Shown here piece by piece: positions 43,441 through 54,968 of a DNA stretch of 64,000 bases. Where the stretch lies: contig NZ_QOVF01000001.1 in NCBI RefSeq assembly GCF_008365385.1, positions 124,001 through 188,000 of the forward strand. Reading direction: 5' to 3'. The stretch is from Halopseudomonas laoshanensis (GTDB taxonomy: Bacteria > Pseudomonadota > Gammaproteobacteria > Pseudomonadales > Pseudomonadaceae). A program made the position numbers and the translations under genes. The notes under the pieces are model-generated. The model worked only from the letters and a program-made list of their open reading frames with translations. It was not told the DNA's origin and did not search any database. How positions within the stretch are numbered: the first letter of the stretch is position 1; every line of letters starts with the position of its first letter.

Positions 43441-43469
43441 TCCTGAATCTATAGGTAAATAATTCAGGA
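43441..43469 (+). promoter_or_regulatory. 8-bp dyad covering the SDR ribosome site
   Basis: TCCTGAAT (43441-43448) and ATTCAGGA (43462-43469) are perfect inverted repeats 13 nt apart. The right arm includes part of the GGAG upstream of the SDR start at 43480. A sigma-S-like -10 element (CTATAGG) lies in the spacer at 43449-43455. Confidence 0.45.
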
Positions 43470-43479
43470 GAGCTAGGCG

Positions 43480-44337
43480 ATGACTGAAGATAGAACCCCT
43501 CCAGCGCAACATCAGGACCAGCAGCCAGGGTCTGAGCAACAAATGCGGCCCCACCCCGTTTACATCACTGATCGTTATCGCGGCGCAGGCAAGCTCAAGG
43601 GCAAAGTAGCCATCATCACCGGGGCGGATAGCGGCATTGGCCGCGCAGTGGCGGTGCACTTCGCCAGAGAAGGCGCCAATGTGCTGGTCAGCTACCTGAA
43701 TGAGGAGGAGGACGCGCGCGTCACCTGCGCGGCGATTGAAGCCGAGGGTTCCGAGGTGATCAGCCATGCCGGTGACATTGCCGAGCGTGCCAACTGTCAG
43801 GCGCTGGTCGACAAGGCAATCGAGGCCTGGGGCCGCATCGACATTCTGGTGAACAACGCGGGTGAACAGCACCCTCAGGACAATCTTGAAGATATCAGCG
43901 AAGAGCAATGGGAGAAAACCTTCCGTACCAACATCTTCGCCATGTTCCAGTTGACCAAAGCAACCCTGCCGCATCTGAAAGAGGGTGCGAGCATTATCAA
44001 TACCACCTCGATAACCGCCTACAAGGGTAATCCTGTGCTGCTGGATTATTCCTCCACCAAAGGCGCGATCACCAGCTTCACGCGCTCGCTCTCGATCAAT
44101 CTCGCCAAGCGTGGCATTCGGGTCAATGCGGTGGCCCCAGGACCGATCTGGACGCCGCTGATTCCTTCCACGTTCGGCGCTGACACGGTCTCCGAATTTG
44201 GTGGTAGCACGCCCATGGAGCGTCCCGGCCAACCGGCCGAGTTGGCGCCGAGCTATGTGTACCTGGCTTGCGAAGATGCCTCTTACGTCAGTGGACAGGT
44301 GCTGCATGTCAACGGCGGCACTGTCCTTAATGGCTGA
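43480..44337 (+). CDS. Short-chain dehydrogenase/reductase (YghA-like)
   Basis: This 285-residue NAD(P)-dependent oxidoreductase has a Gln/Pro-rich N-terminal extension (about 1-38), then the Rossmann motif TGADSGIGRA (48-57), NNAG at 125-128, and catalytic S177, Y190 and K194 (LDYSSTKGA). The extended N-terminus HPVYITDRYRGAGKLKGKVA is typical of the YghA subgroup of stress-linked SDRs. The natural substrate is unknown. It precedes glgE by 65 nt and may be co-transcribed with it. Confidence 0.9.
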   Translation: MTEDRTPPAQHQDQQPGSEQQMRPHPVYITDRYRGAGKLKGKVAIITGADSGIGRAVAVHFAREGANVLVSYLNEEEDARVTCAAIEAEGSEVISHAGDIAERANCQALVDKAIEAWGRIDILVNNAGEQHPQDNLEDISEEQWEKTFRTNIFAMFQLTKATLPHLKEGASIINTTSITAYKGNPVLLDYSSTKGAITSFTRSLSINLAKRGIRVNAVAPGPIWTPLIPSTFGADTVSEFGGSTPMERPGQPAELAPSYVYLACEDASYVSGQVLHVNGGTVLNG

Positions 44338-44402
44338 ACAGGCATCGCACTTATTTGCGGCTGTCCCTTGGATATGCCCTCCACACCAGGAGTATTACCG
44401 AA

Positions 44403-46424
44403 ATGAACACGACTGCCTCCAGTACATCTGATCTGACTGCCGAGCAGACGCTTTCCCTGGCGCAAGCCTTGGAGATGCCGCGTATTGCCATAGAGAGCAT
44501 CACGCCGGATGCTGGCGGCGAGCGCTTCGCGGCCAAGGCGGTGGTGCATCAGCCATCGACCATTTCCGCTGTGGTGTTTTCTGATGGGCATGATCAGCTC
44601 GCTGTGGATCTGGTCTGGCGGCGCTTCCCCGATGCGCATTGGCAGCGCACGCCCATGGAAGAGCTGGGCAACGATCATTGGAGCGCAGGCCTGACCCCGC
44701 ATCTGGCCGGCCGCGTGTTATTTGCCATTGAAGCCTGGATTGATTTGTATGGCACCTTCCACTATGAGCTGCAGAAGAAACATCAGGCGGGTGTTTCGGT
44801 GGAGCTGGAGCTGCAGGAAGGCGCGACCTTGATCAGGGATTCCGCCGCCCAGGCGGCCGCCCAGCATGTGGAGCGGATGAATGAGCTGGTTGCCGCACTG
44901 GACGCCAGTGCTGGCAGAGACCAACTGTTGGCCCTGATGCTTGACCCCGGCACTGTCACTACCATGCGCAGCGCCGGCTTGCGCGCCCACCTGACGCGTA
45001 GCCCGGTACAGGCGCTGGAAGTGGAGCGGGAGCTGGCGCAGTTCGCCAGTTGGTACGAGCTTTTTCCGCGCTCAGTGACGGACGATCCACAGCGTCACGG
45101 TACCTTCGCTGATGTTACACAGCGCCTGCCGGAAATCAGTCAGATGGGATTCGACGTGCTGTATTTCCCGCCGATCCATCCTATCGGCCGTACCCATCGC
45201 AAGGGCCGTAACAACAGTCTGGTGGCAGAGGCTGGCGATCCTGGCAGCCCCTATGCGATCGGCAGCGAGGAGGGCGGGCACGACGCCATTCATCCCGAGT
45301 TGGGCAGTCTGGATGATTTTCTCGACCTGGTCGGCAAGGCGCGCGAGCACGGGTTGGAAATTGCGTTGGACTTTGCCATCCAATGCTCGCCTGACCACCC
45401 CTGGATTACCCAGCACCCCGGCTGGTTCAGCTGGCGCCCGGATGGCAGCATCCGCCATGCGGAGAACCCGCCGAAGAAATACGAAGATATTGTCAACGTG
45501 GATTTCTACGCCGAGGACGCGATTCCGGATCTATGGCTGGCGCTGCGTGATGTGGTCAAGGGCTGGGCCGAGCATGGGGTCACGCTGTTTCGCGTGGACA
45601 ATCCGCACACTAAACCACTGCCGTTCTGGGAGTGGTTGATTGCCGATATTCGGCGTGACTACCCCGACACGATTTTTCTCGCTGAGGCCTTTACTCGTCC
45701 GGCGATGATGGCGCGTCTGGGCAAGTTGGGCTTTAGTCAGAGTTACACCTATTTCACCTGGCGTAACACCAAGGATGAGTTGCAAAGCTACTTTGCTGAA
45801 TTGAACGAAAGCCCGTGGCGTGACTGCTACCGACCGAACTTTTTCGTCAACACGCCCGATATCAATCCGCGTTTTCTGCATGAGTCAGGCCGCGCCGGGT
45901 TTCTGATTCGTGCCGCGTTGGCAACCATGGGCTCGGGTCTGTGGGGCATGTATTCCGGTTTTGAGATCGCCGAAGCGGCGCCGGTGCCAAACAAGGAAGA
46001 GTATCTGGATTCCGAGAAGTACCAGCTGCGGCTGCGCGACTATCAGGCGCCGGGGAATATTGTCGCGGAGATCACCCGGTTGAACTTGATTCGCCGTCAG
46101 AACCCGGCGCTGCAGACGCATTTGGGCTTTCAGGCCTATAACGCGTGGAACGACAACATTTTGTATTTCGGCAAACGTACCGAGGATCTGAGCAATTTTA
46201 TCCTGGTGGCCATCAGCCTGGATCCGTATCAGCCACAAGAAGCTCATTTCGACCTGCCGCTGTGGGAGTTTGGCTTGCCGGACGATGCCAGCATGCACGG
46301 CGAAGATCTTATGAATGGTCATACCTGGATCTGGCACGGCAAAACGCAGTGGATGCGTATTGACCCGGCTCACCAGCCATTTGGCATTTGGCGTTTGCGC
46401 ACCGTAGAGGGCACGCAGTTATGA
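44403..46424 (+). CDS. glgE: Alpha-1,4-glucan:maltose-1-phosphate maltosyltransferase GlgE
   Basis: GlgE transfers maltose from maltose-1-phosphate to growing alpha-1,4-glucan, releasing phosphate (GH13_3). The 673-residue protein has an N-terminal domain and a (beta/alpha)8 core with PPIHPIGRTHRKGRNN. The nucleophile is D399 (FRVDNPHTKP) and the acid/base is E428 (FLAEAF), the same 29-residue spacing as Streptomyces GlgE D394/E423. I chose ATG 44403, with GGAG about 10 nt upstream. It overlaps treS by 4 nt (ATGA). Confidence 0.96.
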   Translation: MNTTASSTSDLTAEQTLSLAQALEMPRIAIESITPDAGGERFAAKAVVHQPSTISAVVFSDGHDQLAVDLVWRRFPDAHWQRTPMEELGNDHWSAGLTPHLAGRVLFAIEAWIDLYGTFHYELQKKHQAGVSVELELQEGATLIRDSAAQAAAQHVERMNELVAALDASAGRDQLLALMLDPGTVTTMRSAGLRAHLTRSPVQALEVERELAQFASWYELFPRSVTDDPQRHGTFADVTQRLPEISQMGFDVLYFPPIHPIGRTHRKGRNNSLVAEAGDPGSPYAIGSEEGGHDAIHPELGSLDDFLDLVGKAREHGLEIALDFAIQCSPDHPWITQHPGWFSWRPDGSIRHAENPPKKYEDIVNVDFYAEDAIPDLWLALRDVVKGWAEHGVTLFRVDNPHTKPLPFWEWLIADIRRDYPDTIFLAEAFTRPAMMARLGKLGFSQSYTYFTWRNTKDELQSYFAELNESPWRDCYRPNFFVNTPDINPRFLHESGRAGFLIRAALATMGSGLWGMYSGFEIAEAAPVPNKEEYLDSEKYQLRLRDYQAPGNIVAEITRLNLIRRQNPALQTHLGFQAYNAWNDNILYFGKRTEDLSNFILVAISLDPYQPQEAHFDLPLWEFGLPDDASMHGEDLMNGHTWIWHGKTQWMRIDPAHQPFGIWRLRTVEGTQL

Positions 46425-49400
46425 CTCAGTCCGCTTTTTTAAACGATCCGCAGTGGTACAAGGATGCGGTGATCTACCAGGTGCACGTGAAATCCTTTTT
46501 TGATGCCAATAATGATGGCATCGGCGATTTTGCCGGCTTGATCGAAAAGCTTGATTACATTGCCGGGCTGGGGGTCAACACCATCTGGCTGCTGCCGTTC
46601 TATCCATCGCCCCGGCGGGATGATGGCTACGATATTGCTGCGTATCGCGGCGTGCATCCGGATTACGGCACCATGGCTGATGCCCGGCGCTTTATCGCCC
46701 AGGCGCACCGCCGTGGGTTGCGGGTGATTACCGAGCTGGTGATCAATCACACCTCCGATCAGCATCCCTGGTTTCAGCGCGCGCGGCAGGCCAAGAAGGG
46801 CTCGAAAGCCCGCGATTTTTACGTCTGGTCAGATACCGACGATCTGTATCAGGGCACCCGCATCATCTTTCTGGATACCGAGAAATCCAACTGGACCTGG
46901 GACCCGGTGGCCAAGCAATATTTCTGGCACCGTTTCTATTCGCATCAGCCCGACCTGAATTTCGATAACCCGCAGGTCTTGAAGGCGGTGCTCAGCGTTA
47001 TGCGCTACTGGCTGGACATGGGCGTTGACGGCTTGCGTCTGGATGCCATCCCTTATCTGATCGAACGCGACGGTACCAACAACGAAAACCTGCCGGAAAC
47101 GCACGTGGTGCTGAAGAAGATTCGTGCCGAACTGGACGCGCACTATCCTGACCGCATGTTGCTGGCTGAAGCCAACCAGTGGCCGGAGGATACCCAGCAG
47201 TATTTTGGCGATGGCGATGAGTGCCATATGGCCTTTCACTTCCCGCTGATGCCGCGTATGTACATGGCAATCGCCCAGGAAGATCGCTTTCCGATTACCG
47301 ATATTCTGCGCCAGACGCCAGATATTCCCGAAGCCTGTCAGTGGGCGATCTTTCTGCGCAACCATGATGAGCTGACGCTGGAGATGGTCACCGACAAGGA
47401 GCGCGACTATCTGTGGAATTACTACGCAGCCGACCGTCGTGCGCGGATCAATCTGGGTATTCGCCGCCGGCTGGCGCCACTGGTCGAACGCGATCGCCGA
47501 CGCATCGAGTTGCTCAACAGCCTGCTGCTGTCTATGCCGGGCACACCGACGCTGTACTACGGTGACGAGATCGGCATGGGCGATAACATCTTCCTTGGTG
47601 ATCGCGATGGTGTGCGCACCCCAATGCAGTGGTCCATCGACCGCAACGGCGGTTTTTCCGCGGCGGACCCGGCCAGCCTTGTATTACCCCCGATCATGGA
47701 TCCCTTGTACGGCTTCCAGACCATCAATGTCGAATCCCAGTCCAAGGATGCCCATTCGCTGTTGAACTGGACGCGGCGCATGCTCGCGGTGCGCAAGCAG
47801 CAAAAGGCCTTCGGTCGTGGCACGCTGAAAATGCTGGCGCCGAGCAACCGTCGGATTATTGCCTATCTGCGCGAATACCATGACGATGATGGCCGCCATG
47901 AAACCATCCTCTGCGTGGCCAATCTGTCGCGTGCGGCCCAGGCTGCAGAGCTGGATCTGGCCGCTTATGATGGACGGGTGCCGGTGGAAATGGTTGGCGG
48001 TACCTCGTTTCCACCGATTGGCCGGCTCAATTATCTGCTGACCCTTCCGCCCTATGGGTTTTTCTGGTTTTTACTGGCCGACGAGAAGCAAATGCCGACC
48101 TGGCACGTGGAACCACCGGAACCCATGCCGGATCTGCGCACCCTGGTGATCACCGATCATCTGTCCGAGCTGACGCGCGCTACCCAGCGTAATCAGCTGG
48201 AACGGGAATCCCTGCCGCCTTACCTGCATAACCGTCGGTGGTTCGCCGCTGGCGATTCGCTTCCCCAGGTGCAGATGCTCTACGCGGTGCCGCTGGATAA
48301 CTCGTCCACTCCGTGTCTGCTGAGCGAATGGGAGGTCATGCGCGGACGCCAGCGCGAGTGCTATCAGTTGCCCCTTGCCTATGTTGACGAGCAGCACGCG
48401 GGCAGCGGCTCAATGCAGCAGGCGGCGCTGGCCATGGCCCGCCTGCGGCGCGGCCGGCAAGTTGGGCTGGTGACCGATGCGGTCAGTCTTGAGAGTTTCG
48501 CGCCGCAGATACTGGCACATCTGCGCCAGGGTAGTGTGCTCAAGGGCGAGATGCTGGCAGCGCAGGAAGCCTTTGAAATTCAGTTTTTGCCAGCCCCGGG
48601 CCTGCAAGCTCTGGAAGTGCATGAACCGGAGGTTGCCCAGCTCTCCAGTGCAGAGCAGTCCAATAGCTCAATTGCGCTGGGTGAGCGGATGATGCTCAAG
48701 GTTATTCGCAAGATCATGCCCGGCACTCACCCGGAAGTGGAAATGGGTACCTTCCTGACCAACGCAGGCTTTACTCATATTCCACCTCTGCTAGGCGAGG
48801 TACGCCGGGTAGATCAGGCCGGTGAGCCGCATACGCTGATGGTCTTGCAGGGCTATATGAGCAGCCAGGGCGATGCCTGGCAGTGGACGCTTGATACGCT
48901 GGAGCGTGCTGTTCGTGATCAGTTGGCGGGTGGTGAATCGCAAGTGGAGAGCCAATTCACCGCACTGGCTGAACTGGAAACCTTCTCTGGATTGCTCGGC
49001 CAACGTCTGGGTGAGATGCATGTATTGCTCGCCCAGCCCTCTGACAACGCCGATTTCGGCCATGTTGTGAGTACCCCGGAAGACGTCAATAACTGGGCCG
49101 ACAGCGTGGCCGAACAGGTGCAACAGGCGTTGAGTGAGTCCTTGCGCTTTCAGGCTTATCTGAGCGAGAACGACCAACAGCTGTTGCAGTCGCTCGAAGC
49201 AAACCACGTCGGCTTGTTGCGCGAGATACAGCAACTGGCCGAGCGCGCCGAGGGCGGTATCTGTATCCGCGTGCACGGCGACCTGCACCTGGGGCAGGTG
49301 CTGGTGGTGCAGGGCGATGCCTGTTTCATCGATTTCGAGGGCGAGCCAACCCGCACGCTGGACGAACGCCGTGCCCGGCATAGTCCCCTGAAGGACGTCA

Positions 49401-49753
49401 GTGGCATGCTGCGTTCCTTCGATTATGCCGCCGCGATGGCGGTACGCAACTCACAGAGCACTGATCTGTCGGAGGAAGCAACGCAAGCCCGAGAGAGTAT
49501 CGCGCAGACCTATATTGCGCAGGCGCGCACGGCGTTCCTTGACGCCTATCGGGCGGCGGCAGCGGAGTTGCCCCATGCCTGGCGTGACCGCGAGGGTGAG
49601 GGCGCTGCCTTGGCGCTCTTTGGTATTGAGAAGGCGGCCTATGAAATGCTGTATGAGGCGCACTACCGGCCAGATTGGCTGAATGTGCCGCTTCATGGGT
49701 TGGCCGTGCTGGTACAACCTCTTTTGGAGAGCAGTGCTGATGAGCAATCATGA
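46421..49753 (+). CDS. treS: Trehalose synthase-maltokinase fusion (TreS-Mak)
   Basis: This 1110-residue fusion interconverts trehalose and maltose (TreS part, GH13_16) and phosphorylates maltose to maltose-1-phosphate (Mak part), feeding GlgE. TreS motifs: nucleophile D208 in [10 protein letters not shown], acid/base E250 in [10 protein letters not shown], then [13 protein letters not shown] linker leads to the C-terminal maltokinase domain (about 650-1105) with VHGDLHLGQ (H952, D954) and DFEGEP. The fused form is common in pseudomonads, whereas actinobacteria often split it. The start ATG overlaps the glgE stop. Confidence 0.96.
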   Translation: MTQSAFLNDPQWYKDAVIYQVHVKSFFDANNDGIGDFAGLIEKLDYIAGLGVNTIWLLPFYPSPRRDDGYDIAAYRGVHPDYGTMADARRFIAQAHRRGLRVITELVINHTSDQHPWFQRARQAKKGSKARDFYVWSDTDDLYQGTRIIFLDTEKSNWTWDPVAKQYFWHRFYSHQPDLNFDNPQVLKAVLSVMRYWLDMGVDGLRLDAIPYLIERDGTNNENLPETHVVLKKIRAELDAHYPDRMLLAEANQWPEDTQQYFGDGDECHMAFHFPLMPRMYMAIAQEDRFPITDILRQTPDIPEACQWAIFLRNHDELTLEMVTDKERDYLWNYYAADRRARINLGIRRRLAPLVERDRRRIELLNSLLLSMPGTPTLYYGDEIGMGDNIFLGDRDGVRTPMQWSIDRNGGFSAADPASLVLPPIMDPLYGFQTINVESQSKDAHSLLNWTRRMLAVRKQQKAFGRGTLKMLAPSNRRIIAYLREYHDDDGRHETILCVANLSRAAQAAELDLAAYDGRVPVEMVGGTSFPPIGRLNYLLTLPPYGFFWFLLADEKQMPTWHVEPPEPMPDLRTLVITDHLSELTRATQRNQLERESLPPYLHNRRWFAAGDSLPQVQMLYAVPLDNSSTPCLLSEWEVMRGRQRECYQLPLAYVDEQHAGSGSMQQAALAMARLRRGRQVGLVTDAVSLESFAPQILAHLRQGSVLKGEMLAAQEAFEIQFLPAPGLQALEVHEPEVAQLSSAEQSNSSIALGERMMLKVIRKIMPGTHPEVEMGTFLTNAGFTHIPPLLGEVRRVDQAGEPHTLMVLQGYMSSQGDAWQWTLDTLERAVRDQLAGGESQVESQFTALAELETFSGLLGQRLGEMHVLLAQPSDNADFGHVVSTPEDVNNWADSVAEQVQQALSESLRFQAYLSENDQQLLQSLEANHVGLLREIQQLAERAEGGICIRVHGDLHLGQVLVVQGDACFIDFEGEPTRTLDERRARHSPLKDVSGMLRSFDYAAAMAVRNSQSTDLSEEATQARESIAQTYIAQARTAFLDAYRAAAAELPHAWRDREGEGAALALFGIEKAAYEMLYEAHYRPDWLNVPLHGLAVLVQPLLESSADEQS

Positions 49754-51950
49754 TTCCCGCAGCGATGATCAGCTGAAGCAAGGCCTGGATGCGCTGTTGC
49801 GCGCCGAGCACGGCGATCCCTTCGCTCTACTCGGGCCTCAGATAGATGAACAGGGTGTGGTGATACGCACCTTTCAGCCGGGCGCACTGCAGGTCGAATT
49901 GATCGCAGCAGAAACCGGGGAGTCCCTCGGCCTGCTAGAGCAAGACGGACACAGCGGCTTGTTCAGCCTGCGCCTGCCCGCGCTACTGGACTACCGGTAC
50001 CGGATCAGCTGGCCCGGGGCGTTGCAGGAAACCGAAGACCCCTATGCCTTTGCGTCGCAGCTGGGGGAACTGGATATTTATCTGTTCAGTGAAGGTAAGC
50101 ACCGGGATCTGGGCAAGAGCTTCGGTGCCCAACTGATTGAAGTGGACGCTGTGCAGGGCGTGCGCTTTAGCGTATGGGCGCCCAATGCACGCAGGGTCTC
50201 AGTGGTCGGGCAGTTCAATAGCTGGGACGGCCGCCGTCATCCGATGCGGCTGCACCCGACGGCAGGTGTCTGGGAGTTATTCATCCCGCGCCTGGGGCCG
50301 GGGGAAATCTATAAGTATGAAATTCTCGGTAGCCATGGTGTGCTACCGCTACGTGCCGATCCACTCGCGCTGGCTACGGAGCTGCCGCCGGCGACCAGCT
50401 CGGTGGTGGCTGAAAAGCTGGATTTCGACTGGCACGATGACGCCTGGATGCAGCAGCGGACCTCGGCATCAGCGCAATCCGGTGCGCTGTCCATCTATGA
50501 GTTGCACGCGGGGTCATGGCGCCATGGTCAGAGCGAGCAAGAGGGCGATGCGTTTCAGGTACTGAGTTGGCGCGAACTCGGTGAGCAGTTGATTCCCTAT
50601 GTGCTGGACCTGGGGTTCAGCCATATCGAGCTGTTGCCGATCATGGAGCATCCCTTTGGCGGCTCCTGGGGTTACCAGCCGCTCTCGCAATTTGCCCCCA
50701 CCGCGCGCTATGGCAGCCCGCATGATTTTGCTGCTTTTGTGGATGCCTGCCATCAAGCCGGGCTCGGGGTGATCCTGGACTGGGTGCCGGCGCATTTCCC
50801 CAACGATGAACACGGCCTGGCACGTTTTGATGGTACAGCGCTCTACGAATATGAACATCCCTTCGAGGGCTACCATCAGGACTGGAACACCTGCATCTTC
50901 AACCTTGGGCGTAACGAGGTGCACGGCTTTATGCTTGCCTCTGCGCTGCACTGGTTGCGCACCTATCATATCGACGGGCTGCGTGTGGATGCGGTGGCCT
51001 CGATGCTCTATCGCGACTATTCGCGCAAGGCCGGGGAGTGGATTCCGAATCGTCACGGCGGCCGCGAAAATCTGGAAGCAATTGATTTTCTTCGCCACCT
51101 GAATCAGGTGGTCGCCAGTGAGGTGCCGGGTGCCATGGTCATCGCCGAAGAGTCAACCGCGTGGCCAGGCGTCAGTCGGCCCAGCCACGAGGGCGGCCTG
51201 GGCTTTGACTTCAAGTGGAACATGGGCTGGATGCACGACAGCCTGAGTTACATGGCCGAGGACCCACTGCACCGCCAGCACCATCATCATCAGCTGACCT
51301 TTGGCCTGCTGTATGCCTTCTCCGAGCACTTCATCCTGCCGATCTCGCACGATGAAGTCGTGCACGGCAAGCGCTCGCTCCTGGACAAGATGCCAGGGGA
51401 CCATTGGCAGAAGCTGGCGAACCTGCGCCTGTACTTCAGCTTCATGTGGACGCATCCGGGCAAGAAGCTGCTGTTCATGGGCTGTGAGTTCGGTCAATGG
51501 CGCGAGTGGAATCACGATGCCGAGTTGGACTGGTATCTCATGCAGTACGGTGAGCACCAGGGGCTACATGGTTTGTTGCGTGATCTGAATCGGCTGTATC
51601 GCAGTGAATCGGCGTTGCATAGGTTTGATGATCGCGAAGCCGGGTTCGAATGGCTGATTGGCGATGATCAGGCCAACAGTGTGTTTGCCTGGCTGCGCAA
51701 GGGGGAGGCCGACGCTGCGCCGGTGCTGGTCGTGCATAACTTCACGCCCACCCCACGCCTGGGCTACCGGGTCGGTGTGCCGAGCTCAGGTGACTGGCAG
51801 GTGTTGGTCAATAGCGACGCACAGCAATACGGCGGCTCAGCTGCCGGCAGTGTGGGGGCGGTGGCGAGCGAAGCGGTCGCCAGTCATGGCAAGGTGCAGT
51901 CGTTGCTGCTGGACCTGCCGCCGCTGGCGACGCTGATTCTGCGGGCCTAG
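49740..51950 (+). CDS. glgB: 1,4-alpha-glucan branching enzyme GlgB
   Basis: GlgB (GH13_9) introduces alpha-1,6 branches into the glucan made by GlgE. The 736-residue protein has two N-terminal carbohydrate-binding modules, the second with [25 protein letters not shown]. The catalytic barrel has nucleophile D417 ([10 protein letters not shown]) and acid/base E470 ([10 protein letters not shown]), then [15 protein letters not shown] 49740 overlaps treS by 14 nt. Its stop overlaps the stop of the convergent gene. Closes the glgE-treS-glgB operon. Confidence 0.96.
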   Translation: MSNHDSRSDDQLKQGLDALLRAEHGDPFALLGPQIDEQGVVIRTFQPGALQVELIAAETGESLGLLEQDGHSGLFSLRLPALLDYRYRISWPGALQETEDPYAFASQLGELDIYLFSEGKHRDLGKSFGAQLIEVDAVQGVRFSVWAPNARRVSVVGQFNSWDGRRHPMRLHPTAGVWELFIPRLGPGEIYKYEILGSHGVLPLRADPLALATELPPATSSVVAEKLDFDWHDDAWMQQRTSASAQSGALSIYELHAGSWRHGQSEQEGDAFQVLSWRELGEQLIPYVLDLGFSHIELLPIMEHPFGGSWGYQPLSQFAPTARYGSPHDFAAFVDACHQAGLGVILDWVPAHFPNDEHGLARFDGTALYEYEHPFEGYHQDWNTCIFNLGRNEVHGFMLASALHWLRTYHIDGLRVDAVASMLYRDYSRKAGEWIPNRHGGRENLEAIDFLRHLNQVVASEVPGAMVIAEESTAWPGVSRPSHEGGLGFDFKWNMGWMHDSLSYMAEDPLHRQHHHHQLTFGLLYAFSEHFILPISHDEVVHGKRSLLDKMPGDHWQKLANLRLYFSFMWTHPGKKLLFMGCEFGQWREWNHDAELDWYLMQYGEHQGLHGLLRDLNRLYRSESALHRFDDREAGFEWLIGDDQANSVFAWLRKGEADAAPVLVVHNFTPTPRLGYRVGVPSSGDWQVLVNSDAQQYGGSAAGSVGAVASEAVASHGKVQSLLLDLPPLATLILRA

Positions 51951-52939
51951 CTGTTCTCCGGTTCAGCCCCCGACCCGTCATGCTGGCGGGTTCGGGCTTG
52001 CCGTTCCAGTGCCAGATAGACCACACAGGCCAGCGCCAGGGGGAACAGGAAATACAAAGCGCGGTAGCCGACCAACGCGGCCATGATCTCGCTTTGCGGA
52101 ACCTGATGCTGCAGCAAAGCGATGAATACCACTTCAATGACGCCCAGACCCGCCGGGATATGCGTGATCACCCCAGCGATACTGCTGACCATGAGGATAG
52201 CCAGAATGCTCGGGTAGAAGACACCTTCCGGCAGGAGCAGAAAGATCAGCAAGGCCATGAGTGACCAGTTCGCGGCGCCCAGCGCGGCCTGAAGCAATGC
52301 AAATTTCAGTGGCGGCAGTACAATCTCGTGACCGCGTATATGCCAGCTGCGGCGCGTGGATAGACCGCACGCCAGCAGGTAGCCGATCGCTACCAGCAAC
52401 AGCGCAATGCCGATCAGGCGCAGACCAGTCTGGCCGATTTCCCAGCTGTTCGGCAGTTTCAACAAGCCCAAACTGAACAGGCTGCCCGCCAGCAAGATAT
52501 AGCCCAGCCAGTTGGTCACCATACTCAGGCTCATTACCCGGGTAATGGTCGGCACATCCAGACCGTAGCGTGAATAGAGCCGATAGCGCAGCGCCACGCC
52601 ACCCACTATGGCGCCCATGTTCAAGTTGAAGGCATAGCAGACAAAGGTCACCGGCAGCACTTCACGGATGCGCATAGCATGACCGGTATACGCACGCCCC
52701 AGCAGGTCAAAGCAGCTATAGGTGGCGTAGCTGACCAGCGCAATGAGCGCGCCGATGGCCAGGGTGCTCAGGGGGTAATCGCGCAGGGTGGTAATGACTT
52801 CGGCCCAGTCGACATTGCGTGCTAGGTAAAACAGCAGCACCGGCACCGCGATGAAAAAACACCATGTCAGTATCCGCTTGGCCCAGAACCACCATGAACG
52901 TTTCGGTGATGGGGCAGCGCTTTGGTCGGCATTGCTCAA
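51947..52939 (-). CDS. YbhN-like / lysylphosphatidylglycerol synthase-type membrane protein
   Basis: This 330-residue inner-membrane protein has about eight hydrophobic segments and matches the UPF0104/YbhN family related to the MprF membrane domain: [20 protein letters not shown] and [20 protein letters not shown]. It has no aminoacyl-transfer domain, so it is not a full LPG synthase. It follows clsB with a 4-nt overlap, the same gene set as ybhP-clsB-ybhN in E. coli. A role in phospholipid handling is plausible. Convergent with glgB. Confidence 0.85.
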   Translation of the reverse strand: MSNADQSAAPSPKRSWWFWAKRILTWCFFIAVPVLLFYLARNVDWAEVITTLRDYPLSTLAIGALIALVSYATYSCFDLLGRAYTGHAMRIREVLPVTFVCYAFNLNMGAIVGGVALRYRLYSRYGLDVPTITRVMSLSMVTNWLGYILLAGSLFSLGLLKLPNSWEIGQTGLRLIGIALLLVAIGYLLACGLSTRRSWHIRGHEIVLPPLKFALLQAALGAANWSLMALLIFLLLPEGVFYPSILAILMVSSIAGVITHIPAGLGVIEVVFIALLQHQVPQSEIMAALVGYRALYFLFPLALACVVYLALERQARTRQHDGSGAEPENS

Positions 52940-54183
52940 GAGGTTTTCTCCTGATTCAGCTGCAGCTCGGGTTCGGCACTAGCATCATTCGCCGGCTCAA
53001 GGTGCGGGCGCAGCAGCTTCATCATCGGCACATGGGCCGGCAGCTGACCGGCCATGGCGGGAAAGCGGCGGATGAAATGAAAGCACATCACGGTCAGTGG
53101 GGCACGCCACCAGGATCCGCGCATGGCAGTTTCCAGGGACACCTGCTGGCATTTTTCGGCAACCAGTTCCTTCAAGTGCTGGTGCAACTGCTGGTTGAAC
53201 GGAGGATGGCGGATGATCAGGTTGGCTTCCAGGTTCAGCGACAGGCTCAGGGGATCCAGGTTACTCGAACCCACAGTGGCCCATTCCTGATCGACCAGCG
53301 CGACCTTGCCGTGCAGCGGCCGCTCGCGATATTCATAGATGCTCACGCCGTCACGCAGCAGATAGTTATACAGCAGCTTGGCGCAGGCCCGGACCCAGGG
53401 CATATCGGGTTGGCCTTGAAGGATCAGCGTCACATCCACGCCGCGCCGCGAGGCATTGCGTAATTCGCGCATCAGCCGGTACCCGGGGAAAAAGTAGGCA
53501 TTGGCAATCACCAGCCGATAGTTGGCACTGCGGATAGCCTGCAGATACTGGCGTTCGATATCGGTTGGGTGCAGATCATTGTCGCGAATCGCCACGCGCA
53601 TTCGCGCATCACCGGTGAAACGTGGCAGGCCCTGCATGGCGGGCAGGCTGCGGCGGGGGCGGCCACCTTCACGGTTCTGCCGAAACAGATCCAGGCTGGC
53701 ACGGTGAATGTCCACCACAATAGGACCGGTAACGCGTACCGCGTAGTCCTGTTTGGCCATGGGCCCGAAGTCGGCCAAGTGATCGGCACTGAAGTTGATA
53801 CCGCCGACAAAGGCCTCTTCGCCGTCGACGACGACGATCTTGCGGTGCAGGCGCCGAAACATGTTGGTGCGGTATCCGAGGATTTTCGGCTTCGGATCAA
53901 ACATGTGCAATTTCACCCCGACGCTGGTCATCGCCGCCACAAAGGGCTTACTCAGATCAGCGGTGCCATAGCCGTCAACCATCACCTGGACTTCGACACC
54001 GCGGCTGGCGACCTCAATCAGTATCTGCTGCAGCTCATTGCCGACCTTGTCCTCGAAGATGATGAAGGTCTCCAACAACACCTGCTTTTGCGCAGCGCGG
54101 ATGGCGGCAAAAACGGCGGGGAAGTAGGCTTCGCCGTTGATCAACAGTTCGACATCGTTACCTTCACGCCAGATATAGCTCAT
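52936..54183 (-). CDS. clsB: Cardiolipin synthase ClsB-like phospholipase D family protein
   Basis: This 415-residue protein has two HKD motifs: H113/K115/D120 (HRKIVVVD) and H291/K293/D298 (HGKVALVD), the latter in the ClsB-type [26 protein letters not shown] context. It probably makes cardiolipin from phosphatidylglycerol and phosphatidylethanolamine or PG. It starts [21 protein letters not shown], typical of ClsB. It overlaps both flanking genes by 4 nt (ATGA). Confidence 0.92.
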   Translation of the reverse strand: MSYIWREGNDVELLINGEAYFPAVFAAIRAAQKQVLLETFIIFEDKVGNELQQILIEVASRGVEVQVMVDGYGTADLSKPFVAAMTSVGVKLHMFDPKPKILGYRTNMFRRLHRKIVVVDGEEAFVGGINFSADHLADFGPMAKQDYAVRVTGPIVVDIHRASLDLFRQNREGGRPRRSLPAMQGLPRFTGDARMRVAIRDNDLHPTDIERQYLQAIRSANYRLVIANAYFFPGYRLMRELRNASRRGVDVTLILQGQPDMPWVRACAKLLYNYLLRDGVSIYEYRERPLHGKVALVDQEWATVGSSNLDPLSLSLNLEANLIIRHPPFNQQLHQHLKELVAEKCQQVSLETAMRGSWWRAPLTVMCFHFIRRFPAMAGQLPAHVPMMKLLRPHLEPANDASAEPELQLNQEKTS

Positions 54184-54968
54184 AGATGGATCTCCACCAC
54201 CAACGGGACGTGGTCGGACAGGTGCGACCAGGGCCGTTTTGACAGGACTTCAGGGTTATGGGTACTGGCGTTGCGCACGTAAATGCGGTCCAGCCGCAGT
54301 AACGGCCAGCGCGCCGGAAAACTTTTTGCTGGTGCCCCATGCGCTTTGACAAAGGCTTCTTCGAGGCCGCGCTCGGCGAGCTGCGCATCGGCTTGCTGGC
54401 GCCAATCATTGAAATCGCCGGCGACGATTACCGGCGCATCGGGCGCCAGGCTGTCGAGCAGCCCGCCAAGCAGGTGCAACTGCTGGGTGCGGTGGCTTTC
54501 GCGCAAGCCCAGATGCACGCAAATGGCATGCACTTCTTTATGGCCCGGCACATCCAGGATCGCGTGGAGCATCCCGCGTTCCTCTGTACCATCTATGCTC
54601 ACATCCAGATTGTTGAACTCGAGAATCGGGAACTTGGACAGTAGCGCGTTGCCATGGTGACCTTCGGGATATACCGCGTTGCGGCCGTAGGCAAAATCCT
54701 GCCAGAGGCTATCGGCGAGAAACTCGTAATGCGGTACGTCCGGCCAGTCACGCACCCTCTTGCCATGGCGGTGGTGTGCGCCGAGTACTTCCTGAAGAAA
54801 GACAATGTCCGAACTGGTGGTTTGCACTGCATCGCGCAGCTCCGGGAGAATAAAACGTCGGTTCAGCCAGGCAAAGCCCTTGTGCGTGTTGACGGTCATT
54901 ATCCGCAGGCAGTGAACCTCGGGCGCCGTTTGGGTAGGGCGTTTGGGTATCGGATTGGGCATGTTCAT
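54180..54968 (-). CDS. Endonuclease/exonuclease/phosphatase (EEP) family protein, YbhP-like
   Basis: This 262-residue protein carries EEP-family motifs: [18 protein letters not shown] (metal-binding E), [13 protein letters not shown] (catalytic D and N) and [10 protein letters not shown] (catalytic H). Such enzymes cleave phosphodiesters in nucleic acids or lipids. Conserved adjacency to clsB favours a phospholipid-related role, which is inference. Overlaps clsB and the DUF72 gene by 4 nt each. Confidence 0.88.
   Translation of the reverse strand: MNMPNPIPKRPTQTAPEVHCLRIMTVNTHKGFAWLNRRFILPELRDAVQTTSSDIVFLQEVLGAHHRHGKRVRDWPDVPHYEFLADSLWQDFAYGRNAVYPEGHHGNALLSKFPILEFNNLDVSIDGTEERGMLHAILDVPGHKEVHAICVHLGLRESHRTQQLHLLGGLLDSLAPDAPVIVAGDFNDWRQQADAQLAERGLEEAFVKAHGAPAKSFPARWPLLRLDRIYVRNASTHNPEVLSKRPWSHLSDHVPLVVEIHL

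Noticed and set aside
43354-44307. 317-codon minus-strand ORF opposite the SDR gene
   Set aside because: The SDR on the plus strand has all catalytic motifs; the antisense frame shows none.
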